From contig BRON01000003.1 of NCBI GenBank assembly GCA_024345305.1, forward strand, positions 2,277,361-2,341,360: a DNA stretch of 64,000 nucleotides. Reading direction: 5' to 3'. This document shows, in pieces, positions 44,371 to 54,144 of the stretch. This stretch comes from Mrakia gelida. Taxonomy: Eukaryota; Basidiomycota; Tremellomycetes; Cystofilobasidiales; Mrakiaceae. Each line of letters begins with the position of its first letter. Position 1 is the stretch's first letter. Below the pieces are notes generated by a model. It saw only the letters and a program-made list of their open reading frames with translations, did no database searches and was not told the DNA's origin. The position numbers were made by a program, and so were the translations under genes.

Positions 44371-47300
44371 AGGCCACAGCCTTCCCCCTTCGCTCAGCCC
44401 AACAATCACCGGTCCTCGCTCTCGTCCTCGTCAACTATAAACCTACCAAACTCCTCTCTGGTCGCCAACTCCAAATCGACTTCCCATCCTCACCCCGGTC
44501 GTCTTACCACTCCCTCCCCTCTCAACATCTCCCTCAACTCCCTCTCCAACTCGCTCTCACCTTTCATCCATCCAAACCCCTTCGAAATCCTTGCGCTCGA
44601 GACGATCTTCTCAGAGGAGGATCACCTCGTTATCGAAGTCTCGCTGGGCTTCGGGTCTTTCGCCGTCAAGACCTTCGCGATGCTGGACTCCGGAGCTACC
44701 TCAAACTTCGTCGACTCTACCTTCGTCTCCGCCCATTCCCTCAAAACGGTCGCCAAACCCATTCCTCGGGAACTCGTCGTTGTTGATGGTCGTTCCATCT
44801 CCTCTGGCGCCGTCACCCACCACACCTCTCCACTCCCTTTCTCCGTCACCTCCTCATCGCCACTTCACTCCGAAACCCTCTCCTTCGACATCACTACCCT
44901 CGGATCCTACCCCATCATCCTCGGAATCCCCTGGCTCAAAAAACACGAACCAACAATCGGATGGAGCACCCACTCGCTTGACTTCCTCTCGGACCACTGC
45001 GACTATCACTGCCTCCCACCTATCGCGGATCGGAATCTTCGCTTCCCAACAGCTTCCACCCCCACTCCACTCTCTTCCCTTCCCTCATCATTCCACCCAT
45101 CGCCAAAACCTCCTTCCCTCAGCAAGCCTCCTCCCAGCAAACCAAGACCCTCGACGCGGCCCACCGTCGCATCTCCCTCGCCCCCAACCTCGCCTCTCCC
45201 TCAAATATCCATCATTTCCGCTGCCGCCTTCACTCAAGCCGCCAAGGCAGGAGCATTCAAGAACGTCTACTCTCTCTCAGCCAACTATTCCCCCGTTCCT
45301 GTCGACATCTCTCCTCCTCGCTCAGGAGAGGAACCTCCCTCGGATCCAACCTTCAACCTCGACAAACACCTCCCTCCCGAGTTCCTTCCCTATCGCTCAG
45401 TCTTCGAAAAATCCTCCGCCGACATCCTCCCTCCTCATCGATCCTACGACCTCAAGATCAACACCGAATCCGGCTCCACTCCTCCCTTCCAACACATCTA
45501 CGGACTCTCCGCCACGGAACTCGACGCTCTCAAGACCTTCATCGACGAAAACCTCACCAAAGGATTCATTCGACACTCAACCTCTCCTGCTGGAGCTCCC
45601 ATCCTTTTCGTCAAAAAGAAGGACGGATCTCTTCGCCTTTGCGTCGACTACCGAGGACTCAACAAGATCACCCTCAAGAATCGCTACCCTCTCCCCCTCA
45701 TCCCCGAATCCCTCGATCGACTCTCCAAGGCAAAATTCTTCACCAAACTCGATCTTCGTGGAGCATACAACCTCGTTCGGATCGCTCCTGGAGACGAGTG
45801 GAAAACCGCCTTCCGCTGTCGTTACGGCCACTTCGAATACACCGTCATGCCCTTCGGCCTCACCAACGCTCCCGCCGCCTTCCAGCACTTTATGAACGAC
45901 ACCCTTCGCCAACACCTCGACATCTTCTGCATCGTTTACCTCGACGACATCCTCATCTACTCCAACTCCCTCGCCGAACACACTCAACACGTCTCCGTCA
46001 TCCTCAAGGCTCTTCAAGAAGCACAACTCTGGGTCAAACCGGAGAAGTGTGAGTTCTACAAGGAGGAGGTTGACTTCCTCGGTTACGTCGTCGGTCGAAA
46101 TGGAGTTCGAATGGACAAGAACAAGGTCTCCGCTATCCTCGAATGGTCCCCTCCCTCCTCGGTCAAGGATATTCAGGTCTTCCTTGGATTCGCCAACTTC
46201 TATCGCCGCTTCATCCATCACTTCTCGGACATCGCCGCTCCCCTCACCTCCCTCCTTCGAAAAGACGTCCCCTTCGACTTTGGACGCGACGCTCTCTCCG
46301 CCTTTAACAAACTCAAAACCGCCTTCACCACCGCTCCCGTCCTCACCGTCTTCGATCCCTCACTCCCACTCCTCCTCGAAACCGACGCGTCCGACTTCGC
46401 TATCGCCGGAATCCTCTCCCAACGCTCTCCCACCAACGAATTCAACCACCCCATCGCTTTCTACTCTCGAAAACTCAACCCCGCCGAACTCAACTACGAA
46501 ATCCACGACAAGGAGATGCTCGCCATCGTTGAGTGCCTCAAGGAATGGAGACACTACTGTGAAGGACACCCGTCAACCCTCACCATTCACTCCGACCACG
46601 AGGCCCTTCAATACTTCAATTCGTCCAAGGTCCTCACGCGTCGACAAGCTCGCTGGTGCGAACTCCTCGGAAACTTCTCCTTCGTCATTCACTACAAACA
46701 GGGAACTAAGATGGAACTTCCGGATGCCCTCTCGAGACGATCGGGTCTTTCAGAGGGGAGTAGAGCTTCTCAACAAGCCCCTCAACGCGTCCTCAAGCCT
46801 GGTCAACTCGTCGCTCCTCCCCATCCTCCCTCGGAACCCTTCGTCAACCTTACCCCGGCTATCAACACTCCTCCACATCTATCTATTGCTCAAGGCTCTC
46901 GGCCAATCCGAACATCCACTCGCCTTTCACTCTCGAAACCTCAACAACCTCAACCTCCTCCCTCGATCCTCGCTCCCTCCCTCGACCCTGCACCTCAACC
47001 TCCTCCCTCGATCCTCGCTCCCTCCCTCGTCCCTGCATCTCAACCTCCTCCCTCAATCCTCGCTCCCTCCCTCGGCCCTCAACCTCCTCCCTCGCCTGCA
47101 CCTCAACCTCCTCCCTCAATCCTCGCTCCCTCCCTCGACCCTCAACCTGCCGATCCGGATCCCGACCTTGTCGGACGCATTCGTCGCGCTACTTCCCTCG
47201 ACCCTTCGCTCGACGAAATCGGACAGCTCCTCCGGAACCCGACGCTCCCTCTAGAATACGACAACTTCATCCTCCTCCGAGACTTCTCACTCCACCCAAC

Positions 47301-48678
47301 CCTCGACCTCATCCTCTTCAAGGAACTCATCCGAGTACCCAACGATCACCAACTTCGCCTCGACATCGTTCGCTCCTGCCACAACACCCTCCTTGCTGGT
47401 CACCTCGGACGAACCAAGACGCACGACCTCCTTCGACGATCCTTCATCTTCCCTCTGGACTCGGATTTCGTCGGAACCTACGTCGCGGGTTGTGATACCT
47501 GCGCTCGAAACAAACCCTCGCGACAACTCCCCCTCGGCCTCCTCCAACCTATCCCTCCTCCACTTGCTCCCTGGCGCCAAATTTCGATGGACGGAATCGT
47601 CAAGCTCCCTCTCTCCAACGGATTCGACTGCATTCAGGTCTTCGTCGATCGCTTCTCCAAGATGGTCGTCCTCGTCCCTTATAAGGAAGATGGATTCAAC
47701 GCGTCGGATCTCGCCAAAATGTACCTTAACCACGTCGTCGCTCATCACGGTCTTCAAACAGACATCCTCTCGGATCGCGGAACTACCTTCACCTCCTCCT
47801 TCTTCACCTCCTTCATCCAACTCCTCGGCGTTCGTCCTCACTTTACTACGGCGTTCCACCCTCAAGGAAACGGCCAAACGGAAAAGACGAATCAAGCAAC
47901 GGAAACTTACCTTCGGATGTTTTGCGACTACAACCAATCGAACTGGTCCGGACTCCTCCCAACATGCGCCTTCGCTCTCAACAACTCTCGCTCGGCCACC
48001 ACCCTCGAATCTCCCTTCTTCGCGGATCATGGTTACCATCCTTTGGCTCCCTCCGACTTCCTCCTCACCGCAACCTCTCACAACCCCGCCGCCAACACCG
48101 AAATCCTCGCTCTCGCCAAAGTCCACTCCTCTATCCACCACTCAATCATCCACGCGCAAGACCTCCAAAAACAGTACTACGATCGGAAACATCGGGCTCC
48201 AATTCGACGCGACAAGGATGGAAAGGAGGTCGACCTCTTCAACGTCGGGGATCTCGTTTGGCTCAACTCCAGAAACATCTCCACCGCTCGGCCCTCGTTC
48301 AAGCTCGACGCACGAAATCTCGGTCCCTTCCCCATTGTCAAGAAACTGTCCCCAATCACCTTCGTCCTGGACCTTCCCCCTACCCTCCAAATTCATCCCG
48401 TCTTCCACGTCTCGCTCCTCCTCCCTTACTCTCCCGGCCTCCACGATCAGCATCAGGATCCTCCTCCCATCATTGAATTCGAATCCCAGGAACACTTCAT
48501 CCCGGAACGGATCCTCGCTCACGAACATCGTCCTGACGGAACCTACTACCTCGTTCACTGGGAAGGATATCAAGATTTCGACGACACTTGGGAACCGGCC
48601 AACGGACTTGCTCGACTTCGAGTTCTCAACTCTTATCTTCGCTCTCACAAGGATGCTCGCCCTAGGAAAGGTTCTTAG
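44371..48678 (+). CDS. pol: Pol polyprotein: protease, reverse transcriptase, RNase H, integrase, chromodomain
   Basis: The frame is open from the base after the gag UGA and is in phase with gag; the first methionine is at 44680. Protease has LDSGATSNF at 44683. Reverse transcriptase has CVDYRGLNKITLKNRYPLP and YLDD near 45938. RNase H has ETDASDFAIAG and HDKEMLAIVE. A Pro-rich tandem repeat fills 46945-47150. Integrase has the HHCC finger (CHNTLLAGHLGR to CDTCARNK), the D,D-E triad and a GPF motif. A chromodomain near 48490-48620 reads YYLVHWEGYQDFDDTWEP. No frameshift or stop interrupts it. Expression needs readthrough of the gag stop or internal initiation. Confidence 0.93.
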   Translation, partial: RPQPSPFAQPNNHRSSLSSSSTINLPNSSLVANSKSTSHPHPGRLTTPSPLNISLNSLSNSLSPFIHPNPFEILALETIFSEEDHLVIEVSLGFGSFAVKTFAMLDSGATSNFVDSTFVSAHSLKTVAKPIPRELVVVDGRSISSGAVTHHTSPLPFSVTSSSPLHSETLSFDITTLGSYPIILGIPWLKKHEPTIGWSTHSLDFLSDHCDYHCLPPIADRNLRFPTASTPTPLSSLPSSFHPSPKPPSLSKPPPSKPRPSTRPTVASPSPPTSPLPQISIISAAAFTQAAKAGAFKNVYSLSANYSPVPVDISPPRSGEEPPSDPTFNLDKHLPPEFLPYRSVFEKSSADILPPHRSYDLKINTESGSTPPFQHIYGLSATELDALKTFIDENLTKGFIRHSTSPAGAPILFVKKKDGSLRLCVDYRGLNKITLKNRYPLPLIPESLDRLSKAKFFTKLDLRGAYNLVRIAPGDEWKTAFRCRYGHFEYTVMPFGLTNAPAAFQHFMNDTLRQHLDIFCIVYLDDILIYSNSLAEHTQHVSVILKALQEAQLWVKPEKCEFYKEEVDFLGYVVGRNGVRMDKNKVSAILEWSPPSSVKDIQVFLGFANFYRRFIHHFSDIAAPLTSLLRKDVPFDFGRDALSAFNKLKTAFTTAPVLTVFDPSLPLLLETDASDFAIAGILSQRSPTNEFNHPIAFYSRKLNPAELNYEIHDKEMLAIVECLKEWRHYCEGHPSTLTIHSDHEALQYFNSSKVLTRRQARWCELLGNFSFVIHYKQGTKMELPDALSRRSGLSEGSRASQQAPQRVLKPGQLVAPPHPPSEPFVNLTPAINTPPHLSIAQGSRPIRTSTRLSLSKPQQPQPPPSILAPSLDPAPQPPPSILAPSLVPASQPPPSILAPSLGPQPPPSPAPQPPPSILAPSLDPQPADPDPDLVGRIRRATSLDPSLDEIGQLLRNPTLPLEYDNFILLRDFSLHPTLDLILFKELIRVPNDHQLRLDIVRSCHNTLLAGHLGRTKTHDLLRRSFIFPLDSDFVGTYVAGCDTCARNKPSRQLPLGLLQPIPPPLAPWRQISMDGIVKLPLSNGFDCIQVFVDRFSKMVVLVPYKEDGFNASDLAKMYLNHVVAHHGLQTDILSDRGTTFTSSFFTSFIQLLGVRPHFTTAFHPQGNGQTEKTNQATETYLRMFCDYNQSNWSGLLPTCAFALNNSRSATTLESPFFADHGYHPLAPSDFLLTATSHNPAANTEILALAKVHSSIHHSIIHAQDLQKQYYDRKHRAPIRRDKDGKEVDLFNVGDLVWLNSRNISTARPSFKLDARNLGPFPIVKKLSPITFVLDLPPTLQIHPVFHVSLLLPYSPGLHDQHQDPPPIIEFESQEHFIPERILAHEHRPDGTYYLVHWEGYQDFDDTWEPANGLARLRVLNSYLRSHKDARPRKGS
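46945..47150 (+). repeat. Proline-rich tandem repeat inside pol
   Basis: Four to five units of about 45 bp encode variations of QPPPSILAPSLDPA between RNase H and integrase. The repeat keeps frame. This linker is usually not repetitive in the family. Confidence 0.85.
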
Positions 48679-48720
48679 ACGCTCTCACAAGGATGCTCGC
48701 CCTAGGAAAGGTTCTTAGAC
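48641..48720 (+). repeat. Perfect 40-bp tandem duplication across the pol stop codon
   Basis: GCTCTCACAAGGATGCTCGC begins a 40-bp unit at 48641 that repeats exactly at 48681. The pol stop TAG (48676-48678) lies in the first unit, so protein length is not affected. Confidence 0.95.
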
Positions 48721-48743
48721 GCTCGAGAGACCTTCGCGTCTTA

Positions 48744-48755
48744 GATGGGGGATTA
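48744..48755 (+). other. Polypurine tract
   Basis: GATGGGGGATTA lies directly before the 3' LTR and would prime plus-strand DNA synthesis. Confidence 0.8.
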
Positions 48756-49114
48756 TGTCAGGGAATCAGGTTTCAGCTCCTTCTTGTTTCACTCTCCCTT
48801 ACTCTTTCCCTTTCTTCCCCCTACTTCCCTTTCACCGCTACTAGTCCTTTGTTCTCAGCTACGCGTTCTGCCTTTGTCCCTTTGTTCATAACTCTTCCCC
48901 TGTTATCGTTTCAGCCTTCAAAGTCTTTTGTTCTTTCTTCCCTTTGATCGCTTCGCCTCCCTTAAATATGTTCGCCTCGCTTTTCACTTTCTAACCTCTA
49001 TCTTGAATCACCTTTGGATCATACCTCGTCCTCGTTCCTCGATAAGCACCTGACTTCTCTTCGTCGCGTCGCTCTCGTTCCCTCGCCATCCCCGCTCCTC
49101 GCTCGATCCTCACA
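48756..49114 (+). repeat. 3' LTR of the chromovirus
   Basis: 359 bp that appears identical to the 5' LTR. It is followed by the target duplication TGCTC at 49115-49119 and by the continuation of helicase copy 2. Confidence 0.95.
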
Positions 49115-50560
49115 TGCTCCTCTCGAGACGGTCCACCTCGACCTTCCCTATGGTCGAGGGCATCGCCGTGAGGATGGGAGTAGGGTGTGGGAGCTGTGGT
49201 GTGGTCTGCAAGGATGGCGACTCCCTCCGAAGCCACCGTCACAAGAAGCACGGAGGAACGAATCTCTCCTCCGCTTCCGTTCACTCCCAACGACTCTTCC
49301 CCGACGCTCACCTCCCCGCCTTCGCCGTTCCTCCTCCGTCTCACAACTCCATCAACCTCGTTCCTCCTCCCCCTCCCAAGGTCCCACGATCGGATCCCTC
49401 CTCAGCATCAGCAGCCTTCCTTCTCGAGCAGCAGAACGAGATACTCTCCTCCCTTCCCACCCCCAGCGACAAGCTCGACAATTCCCTCTACCACCAACCA
49501 GTCTACCAGAACCCTCTCGGCTACGGCTCCTTCATCCAACCCTACCCTCTCGCCGTCCTCCGCTCAGCCATCTCCCCCGCCCACAACTACCGGTCCTCGG
49601 ACAAGACTCGAATCGAGGACCGCGACCCTCTGCGAAACGTCTGGGTCCACGTTCAGGATCTCGCCTTAGGGGTTCGGAAGTACGGGACGAATCCGAGCGA
49701 GTTTGCTGTGGCGAGGAAGATCGGGATGGGGGACGGGTCGGTGCAGATCTCGGAGGACATGGTCGACGAAGAGCGAGGAGGGAAGGGACCGACAAGGATC
49801 TTCAAGCCGCGGCTCGCGGATTCGACCCTCAAACGATACAGCAGGGATTCAAGCTCGCTCATCCTCTTTGCCCTCAGGGTCACGCCAACGGTCTACCGAA
49901 ACCCCATCCCCATCCCTCAGGGCGAGCTCGCACCTCCTCCAATCATCTCCCCTCCTCCCTCCTCCTGCTCCTTCACCACCTCCATCGACCTTCCCTCCTT
50001 CCACACCACCGAGCGGATGGTACTCGCAGCCAACACCCTCCGTCAAGTCCTCCAGAGGGACGTCCTCACCCAGCCGAACGGGGTCGTCGGAGGAGAAGGG
50101 AGAGGAGGAGTCGAGGAGTCAAAGGAGGTTCAGGACGCCCTCCTCCAGTTCCTCCTTGCGATCTACTCCCCTCGATACTCATCCACTCCTCCTCGGGGCC
50201 AGATGGTCCTAGATCAGTTCCTAATCTGCCTTTCCCTTGCTGCTGGAGGAGGCTTTCGGGAGATCGGATCGTTCGGACCTCAGCTCGCGTCCTGCGAGTT
50301 CTTCGTTCGACTTGTCGTCTACCGCCTAGTGCTGGACGAGATTGGATGGGGAGAGGTTAGGGAGTTGGATGAAGCTGAGGCTGGAGCAGTGCTAGTGTCG
50401 AGAGGGTAAGTCGGTTGTCTTGATCGCTTTGGGGTTCGAAACGCGTCGCTCACCTCTCTCTTTCTTCTTTCTCAGTCTCGACTCGCCGCTCTTCGAACTC
50501 GTCACAGCTCACCCCAACGGAGCTCAAGTCACACCCTTTGTCGTCCTTCGAGCTACTCGC
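49115..50560 (+). pseudogene. Recombinase-helicase fusion, copy 2, continuation and truncated end
   Basis: Coding sequence resumes after the 3' LTR with SRRSTSTFPMVEGIAVRMG and the C2H2 finger CGSCGVVCKDGDSLRSHRHK. It runs about 430 residues, nearly identical to copies 1 and 3, then an intron at 50407. The next exon begins LDSPLFELVTAHP but is cut after about 25 codons at 50560 by the LTR of another retroelement. The recombinase-like and helicase domains are therefore absent from copy 2. Confidence 0.9.
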
Positions 50561-51391
50561 TGTGGGGGTTTGGAGAGGAAGTGAGGAGTTCTTCTCGGTT
50601 CGTTCGTTCTTTTGTTTTGCTTTCTTCTCGACGCGTCTCTTCCCCTTTTCCCCTTTCTCGGTTAGACCCCGCTTCTATAGGTTGTGGGCCTCGCCCTTCT
50701 GTTTAAATTTAGTTCTCTGCTTCCCTTCACCGACTCTTCTCGCTCTGTAGATTGCTTTGCCCGAAACCTTCTCCTCGCGACGCGTCTCACTCTTCACGTT
50801 CCTCTTTTCTTCTCGGCCCTCCCTTCCGTCTCGACTCTCTTGCATAGTACATACTTCTTCTCGGTTCTCGCCTTCTCTGCCTCTTCCGTTTTATAGCTTA
50901 TACCCCTTTTTGGCTTTGCTGTGACCGCTGATGGTCTCGCGTCGTGTCTCACCACCCTCCCTCCCTTTCGCTAGTTACTCCCTCGAGCTTTGTCCTCCTT
51001 CTCGGTGCTTCGGACTGCGGATCATATCTAGTATAAAGAGTGGGCTAGTTTTGACCTTCTTGCTATCCATCAACTTTCACCCCAGAATTGGTCAACTTCT
51101 CAGCTTCCCTTCTCGACTCCCTTTCTCATCTTCCCTTCTCCAGAACCAGTCTCGCCGTCAAGTCGCCCAGTAGTAGTTCTCATTCTCCCTCGCGTAGTTC
51201 TCAAGTAGCTAGTAGTAGTTCTCGTTTTCCCTTCTCCACCGACCTCCCTTCCTTCTCCCAGCCCACCCCAAAGCCTCCAAGAGCTGAAACCTCAACGAGC
51301 ACTCGCCAGCGTCGTTCCTCCCACGAACCTCGATAGAGCTACCCACCACAACCCCACCTAGAGACCTTTACTTTACCGTAGAACGCCCACA
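50561..51391 (+). repeat. LTR of the truncated retroelement
   Basis: The terminal inverted repeat TGTGGG / CCCACA and the primer-like TGGTGG just after it define the limits. The left flank is helicase copy 2 coding sequence. The right copy and any target duplication are missing. Confidence 0.7.
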
Positions 51392-52352
51392 ACTGGTGGA
51401 GGCTGTAAGGACCGAATTCCGACCCAAACCACTTAGCTTAAGCATAGATATCCTCGCCCGTAGCTACCAAAACCCCCACCCCTTCTCGTCTTCTCCCAAA
51501 CGCGTACTCCCCCCCTTTCATCCTTCGAGCAACCTTCCACGCGTCATACTTCGAGGAACATCCGCTCTTACAAAGCCGTAACCCCAAGAAGAGTCCCGTA
51601 GAACTAGCAACATAGATCCAGGTCTCAGAGGAACTTTGCTAGAACTCGACCTCATTCCCTTTCATTATTCCGCGTCGCCCTTCGTCTCCCCACTCCCCTT
51701 CGTTAGAACCCTCTCCCCTTCCCACGAACCCTTCCCCGCCCGAACCATCGACCATATCCAATCCCCCAAACCCTAAAATCCAGGACCAACGCTCAACCGA
51801 ACCCTATCCCCTTCGTACGTCGTCAGCTTCCGGACCCAACAAACCTCGCCTCCCTCGTCTCTCGTCCCTCTACAACCCTTCCCCCTACGCTCGACCCTCC
51901 TCGGACTCTACTCCCAAACCCGAACCCCTTCCCCACTCTCGAACCTCTCCATCTCCCAACAACAACAACAACAACAACACCAACTCGGAACCCATCGTCG
52001 GAACCGAAACCATCGTCGAAACCGAACCCATCATCGAAACCATGCCCTCTTCCACTCCATCATCTGGAACAACCACCACCGGCGACGTCAAGACCGAAGC
52101 CAGGGTCCAAGCCGTCGTTACCTACACCAAGATCCCCTTCAAAGGAGATAAAGGAGCTCCTCCGACGTTCGCTGGAGAAGGAGACGATTGCGACGAATGG
52201 GTCGAAGCGCTGGACGACCTCTTCGAACAACTCAACATCACGTCGGACTGGGAGAAGGTTCGAGCCGCCTACAAGTACGCCGAAGGAGAAGCTCAAGGAC
52301 TCATCAAACTCCAGAAGTCGTCGAAGAAGGGAACGGCCAACTGGGACGTCTA
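50561..52352 (+). mobile_element. 5'-terminal fragment of a second LTR retrotransposon
   Basis: Sequence unrelated to the helicase begins TGTGGGGG at 50561. A matching inverted end CCCACA at 51386-51391 marks an 831-bp LTR. After a two-base spacer, TGGTGGAGGC (51394) is a plausible tRNA primer site. A leader rich in CCC and AAC follows, then the start of gag. Everything after about 52352 is lost, because block 3 begins there. No second LTR is present, so the element is dead. Confidence 0.8.
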
Positions 52353-52353
52353 A
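52042..52353 (+). pseudogene. gag: Truncated retrotransposon Gag N-terminus
   Basis: An open frame starts MPSSTPSSGTTTTGD at 52042, and upstream (51960-51980) is an AAC trinucleotide run. The protein has PFKGDKGAPPTFAGEGDDCD followed by WVEALDDLFEQLNI, the usual beginning of a Ty3/gypsy-type Gag core. It ends KGTANWDV at a stop formed at the junction with block 3, so only about 103 residues remain. Family assignment beyond LTR-retrotransposon Gag is uncertain. Confidence 0.75.
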
Positions 52354-52364
52354 TCCTATGCGCG

Positions 52365-52458
52365 CCGTTCCAACGCGTTGGAACGGGCCCCTGCGTACCC
52401 TCGAGGGTACGCATGCGTATCCCTCGAGCGTTCCAACAGGCTTTCCGAGGGATACGCA
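52365..52458. repeat. Palindrome cluster 3 at left edge of block 3
   Basis: The fixed 22-bp palindrome (half-site CCGTTCCAACG) is at 52365-52386. A different 22-bp palindrome with half-site TGCGTACCCTC lies at 52392-52413. A hairpin follows with a 13-bp stem TGCGTATCCCTCG (52414-52426) paired with 52446-52458, and its loop holds CGTTCCAACA. The arm sequence is unrelated to clusters 1 and 2, but the architecture is the same. Confidence 0.9.
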
Positions 52459-54144
52459 ACTTGCGTTGCCTCGTTCTCCCTCCCCTTTCCATCAAATCAC
52501 AAACGGGAAAAACGACCAGCGAGATCTACCTACGAAGCACAATGTATCAGAAGCACGGCTCCGTACGAGAAGATCTGCATGGCCGACAGCGATTCTCCCG
52601 AGAGGTACCTCAAAACGATGAAGAGGGCGAGCTCGAGCTGACTTCCGCGAGTTCTTTTCGGAGGAGCTCCATCCTCTCTCTTTCAGCGCCTCTGTATACT
52701 CAAGGCCGAAACCGCGGATTGTAAACAGCTGGAGTCGTTGGTACATAGCTCTAGTATGTCCCGTAAAAAGGGCTTAGCTATAGAGAGAAGATTTGCCGAC
52801 GTCTCGAGGTTGAAAGGTATGAGCTCAAGCTCACCTCTGAGCTCCTTCTCCTCTCGCCCATGGAGCTGTGAGCCTTCGTAGCAGGAAAACCTGCTCGCTC
52901 GAATGGGGTTAGGGTCTATATACCTACTTCTCATATTTGGATCTACTGCAACGACCCCCTCGCAGCAGCAACGAACCTGCCGATGGAAAAAGGAGCTTTC
53001 CGTTCGTTCAAGCTCAACCCCCACCTCCCCCCCTCTCCCCCTCCTCCCTCGCTTACCTCCTACGACAGCAGCTGCGCTCTTCCTGAACCCTCCTGCCCCT
53101 TTGGTACTCTAGGATCGACCTGGGCGATGGGAGGGTGGTTTCATAAATTGGTGGATCTACAAAGCCGTGGACCGAAGGGGACGAGCTCCGGGTCAATCGC
53201 GTGTCTTCGACGAGAAGTCGCGGACCTGCTCTCTCCCCCAACCACATCGACATCGACCTCTTCCCTTGACACCTTCCTTTCCATTTCCACTTCCCCTTAC
53301 CAACAACTTGTCAGATCCTACGAGGGGCCAGCCTCCTTCCCAAGGACCCACTGGAGCAGTGCTCGAACGGCAGACTTGGTGAGCTCCCTCGCCTTATCGC
53401 TCCCTTATCGCTTCCCTTTCCTCAACCCCTCCTCCTCTCGCAAAGGAAGGGAAGTCCTTTCTCTTGAGCTTCTATGTTGGGAGTGTATCCTCTGGGGTGT
53501 ATAGAACCCACTGAGAACGTGGATGTATGCTGGGAAGGTCTCGCGTTGGAAGGAAGGAAGGAGGAGCTCGCTCGCTCGCTCATGACTCGGTCTTGCCCTC
53601 CTCCTTCCCTTCCCTCCTCCACGAGCAAGCTCGATGCTGACTCTCTTTCCTCCCCTTCCCTCTCTACCAGGAACTTCTCCCCCACTCCTCCTCTACTCCC
53701 ATTCATCCAACGGACCCGATCTGCTGTCACAACCCTCTCGAGCTTCCTTTGAAAGCAACCTCAGCCAACCCTCCTTCCCCTTTGGAACCCTCGCTGAACG
53801 AGCACTCGAGAGACCTTCTCGTAGGATCCAAGTGAGTCTTTTGCTTTCCGCTATGGAGTTGGAGGTAGGGAGAGGTCGGAAAATGTGTGGCCTGCCCGGG
53901 GAGGGTTAGCGTTAGAGGGAGAGGGAAGGAAGGAAGGAGGAGAAGGAAGGAGGAGTTGCGAGCTCGAGCTGACCATCGTTCTTCCCTTCACCTCACTCGC
54001 TCTCCCTCCTTTCCCCTTCCCTCTCAGGTTCTTTCTTTGATCACGTATGTTCTTCTCGCATACATCAATCTTCTCATACCATCCCCCCACCACTTGGCTC
54101 TGTTCTGACTCTCGATTGGCCGTCTCTCGTTCGCGCTCGAGCAG

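Larger units (their letters stand above)
42814..49114 (+). mobile_element. Full-length Ty3/gypsy retrotransposon, chromovirus clade, 6301 bp
   Basis: Two 359-bp LTRs (42814-43172 and 48756-49114) begin TG and end CA and appear identical throughout, so the insertion is recent. A 5-bp duplication TGCTC flanks it. The order is gag with CCHC knuckle, protease, reverse transcriptase, RNase H, integrase and C-terminal chromodomain, which defines a chromovirus. Chromodomains steer integration toward marked chromatin, which fits a subtelomeric site. Gag and pol share one frame with a single UGA between them. The element is likely able to move if that stop is read through or bypassed. Confidence 0.95.

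Noticed and set aside
44591..45895. 434-residue frame over protease and RT
   Set aside because: Ser/Pro/Thr-rich shadow of pol. The pol frame has all catalytic motifs.
51750..51790. Second interstitial telomere signal (AACCCTAAAA)
   Set aside because: Only a single CCCTAA occurs, within the retroelement leader. Expected by chance.
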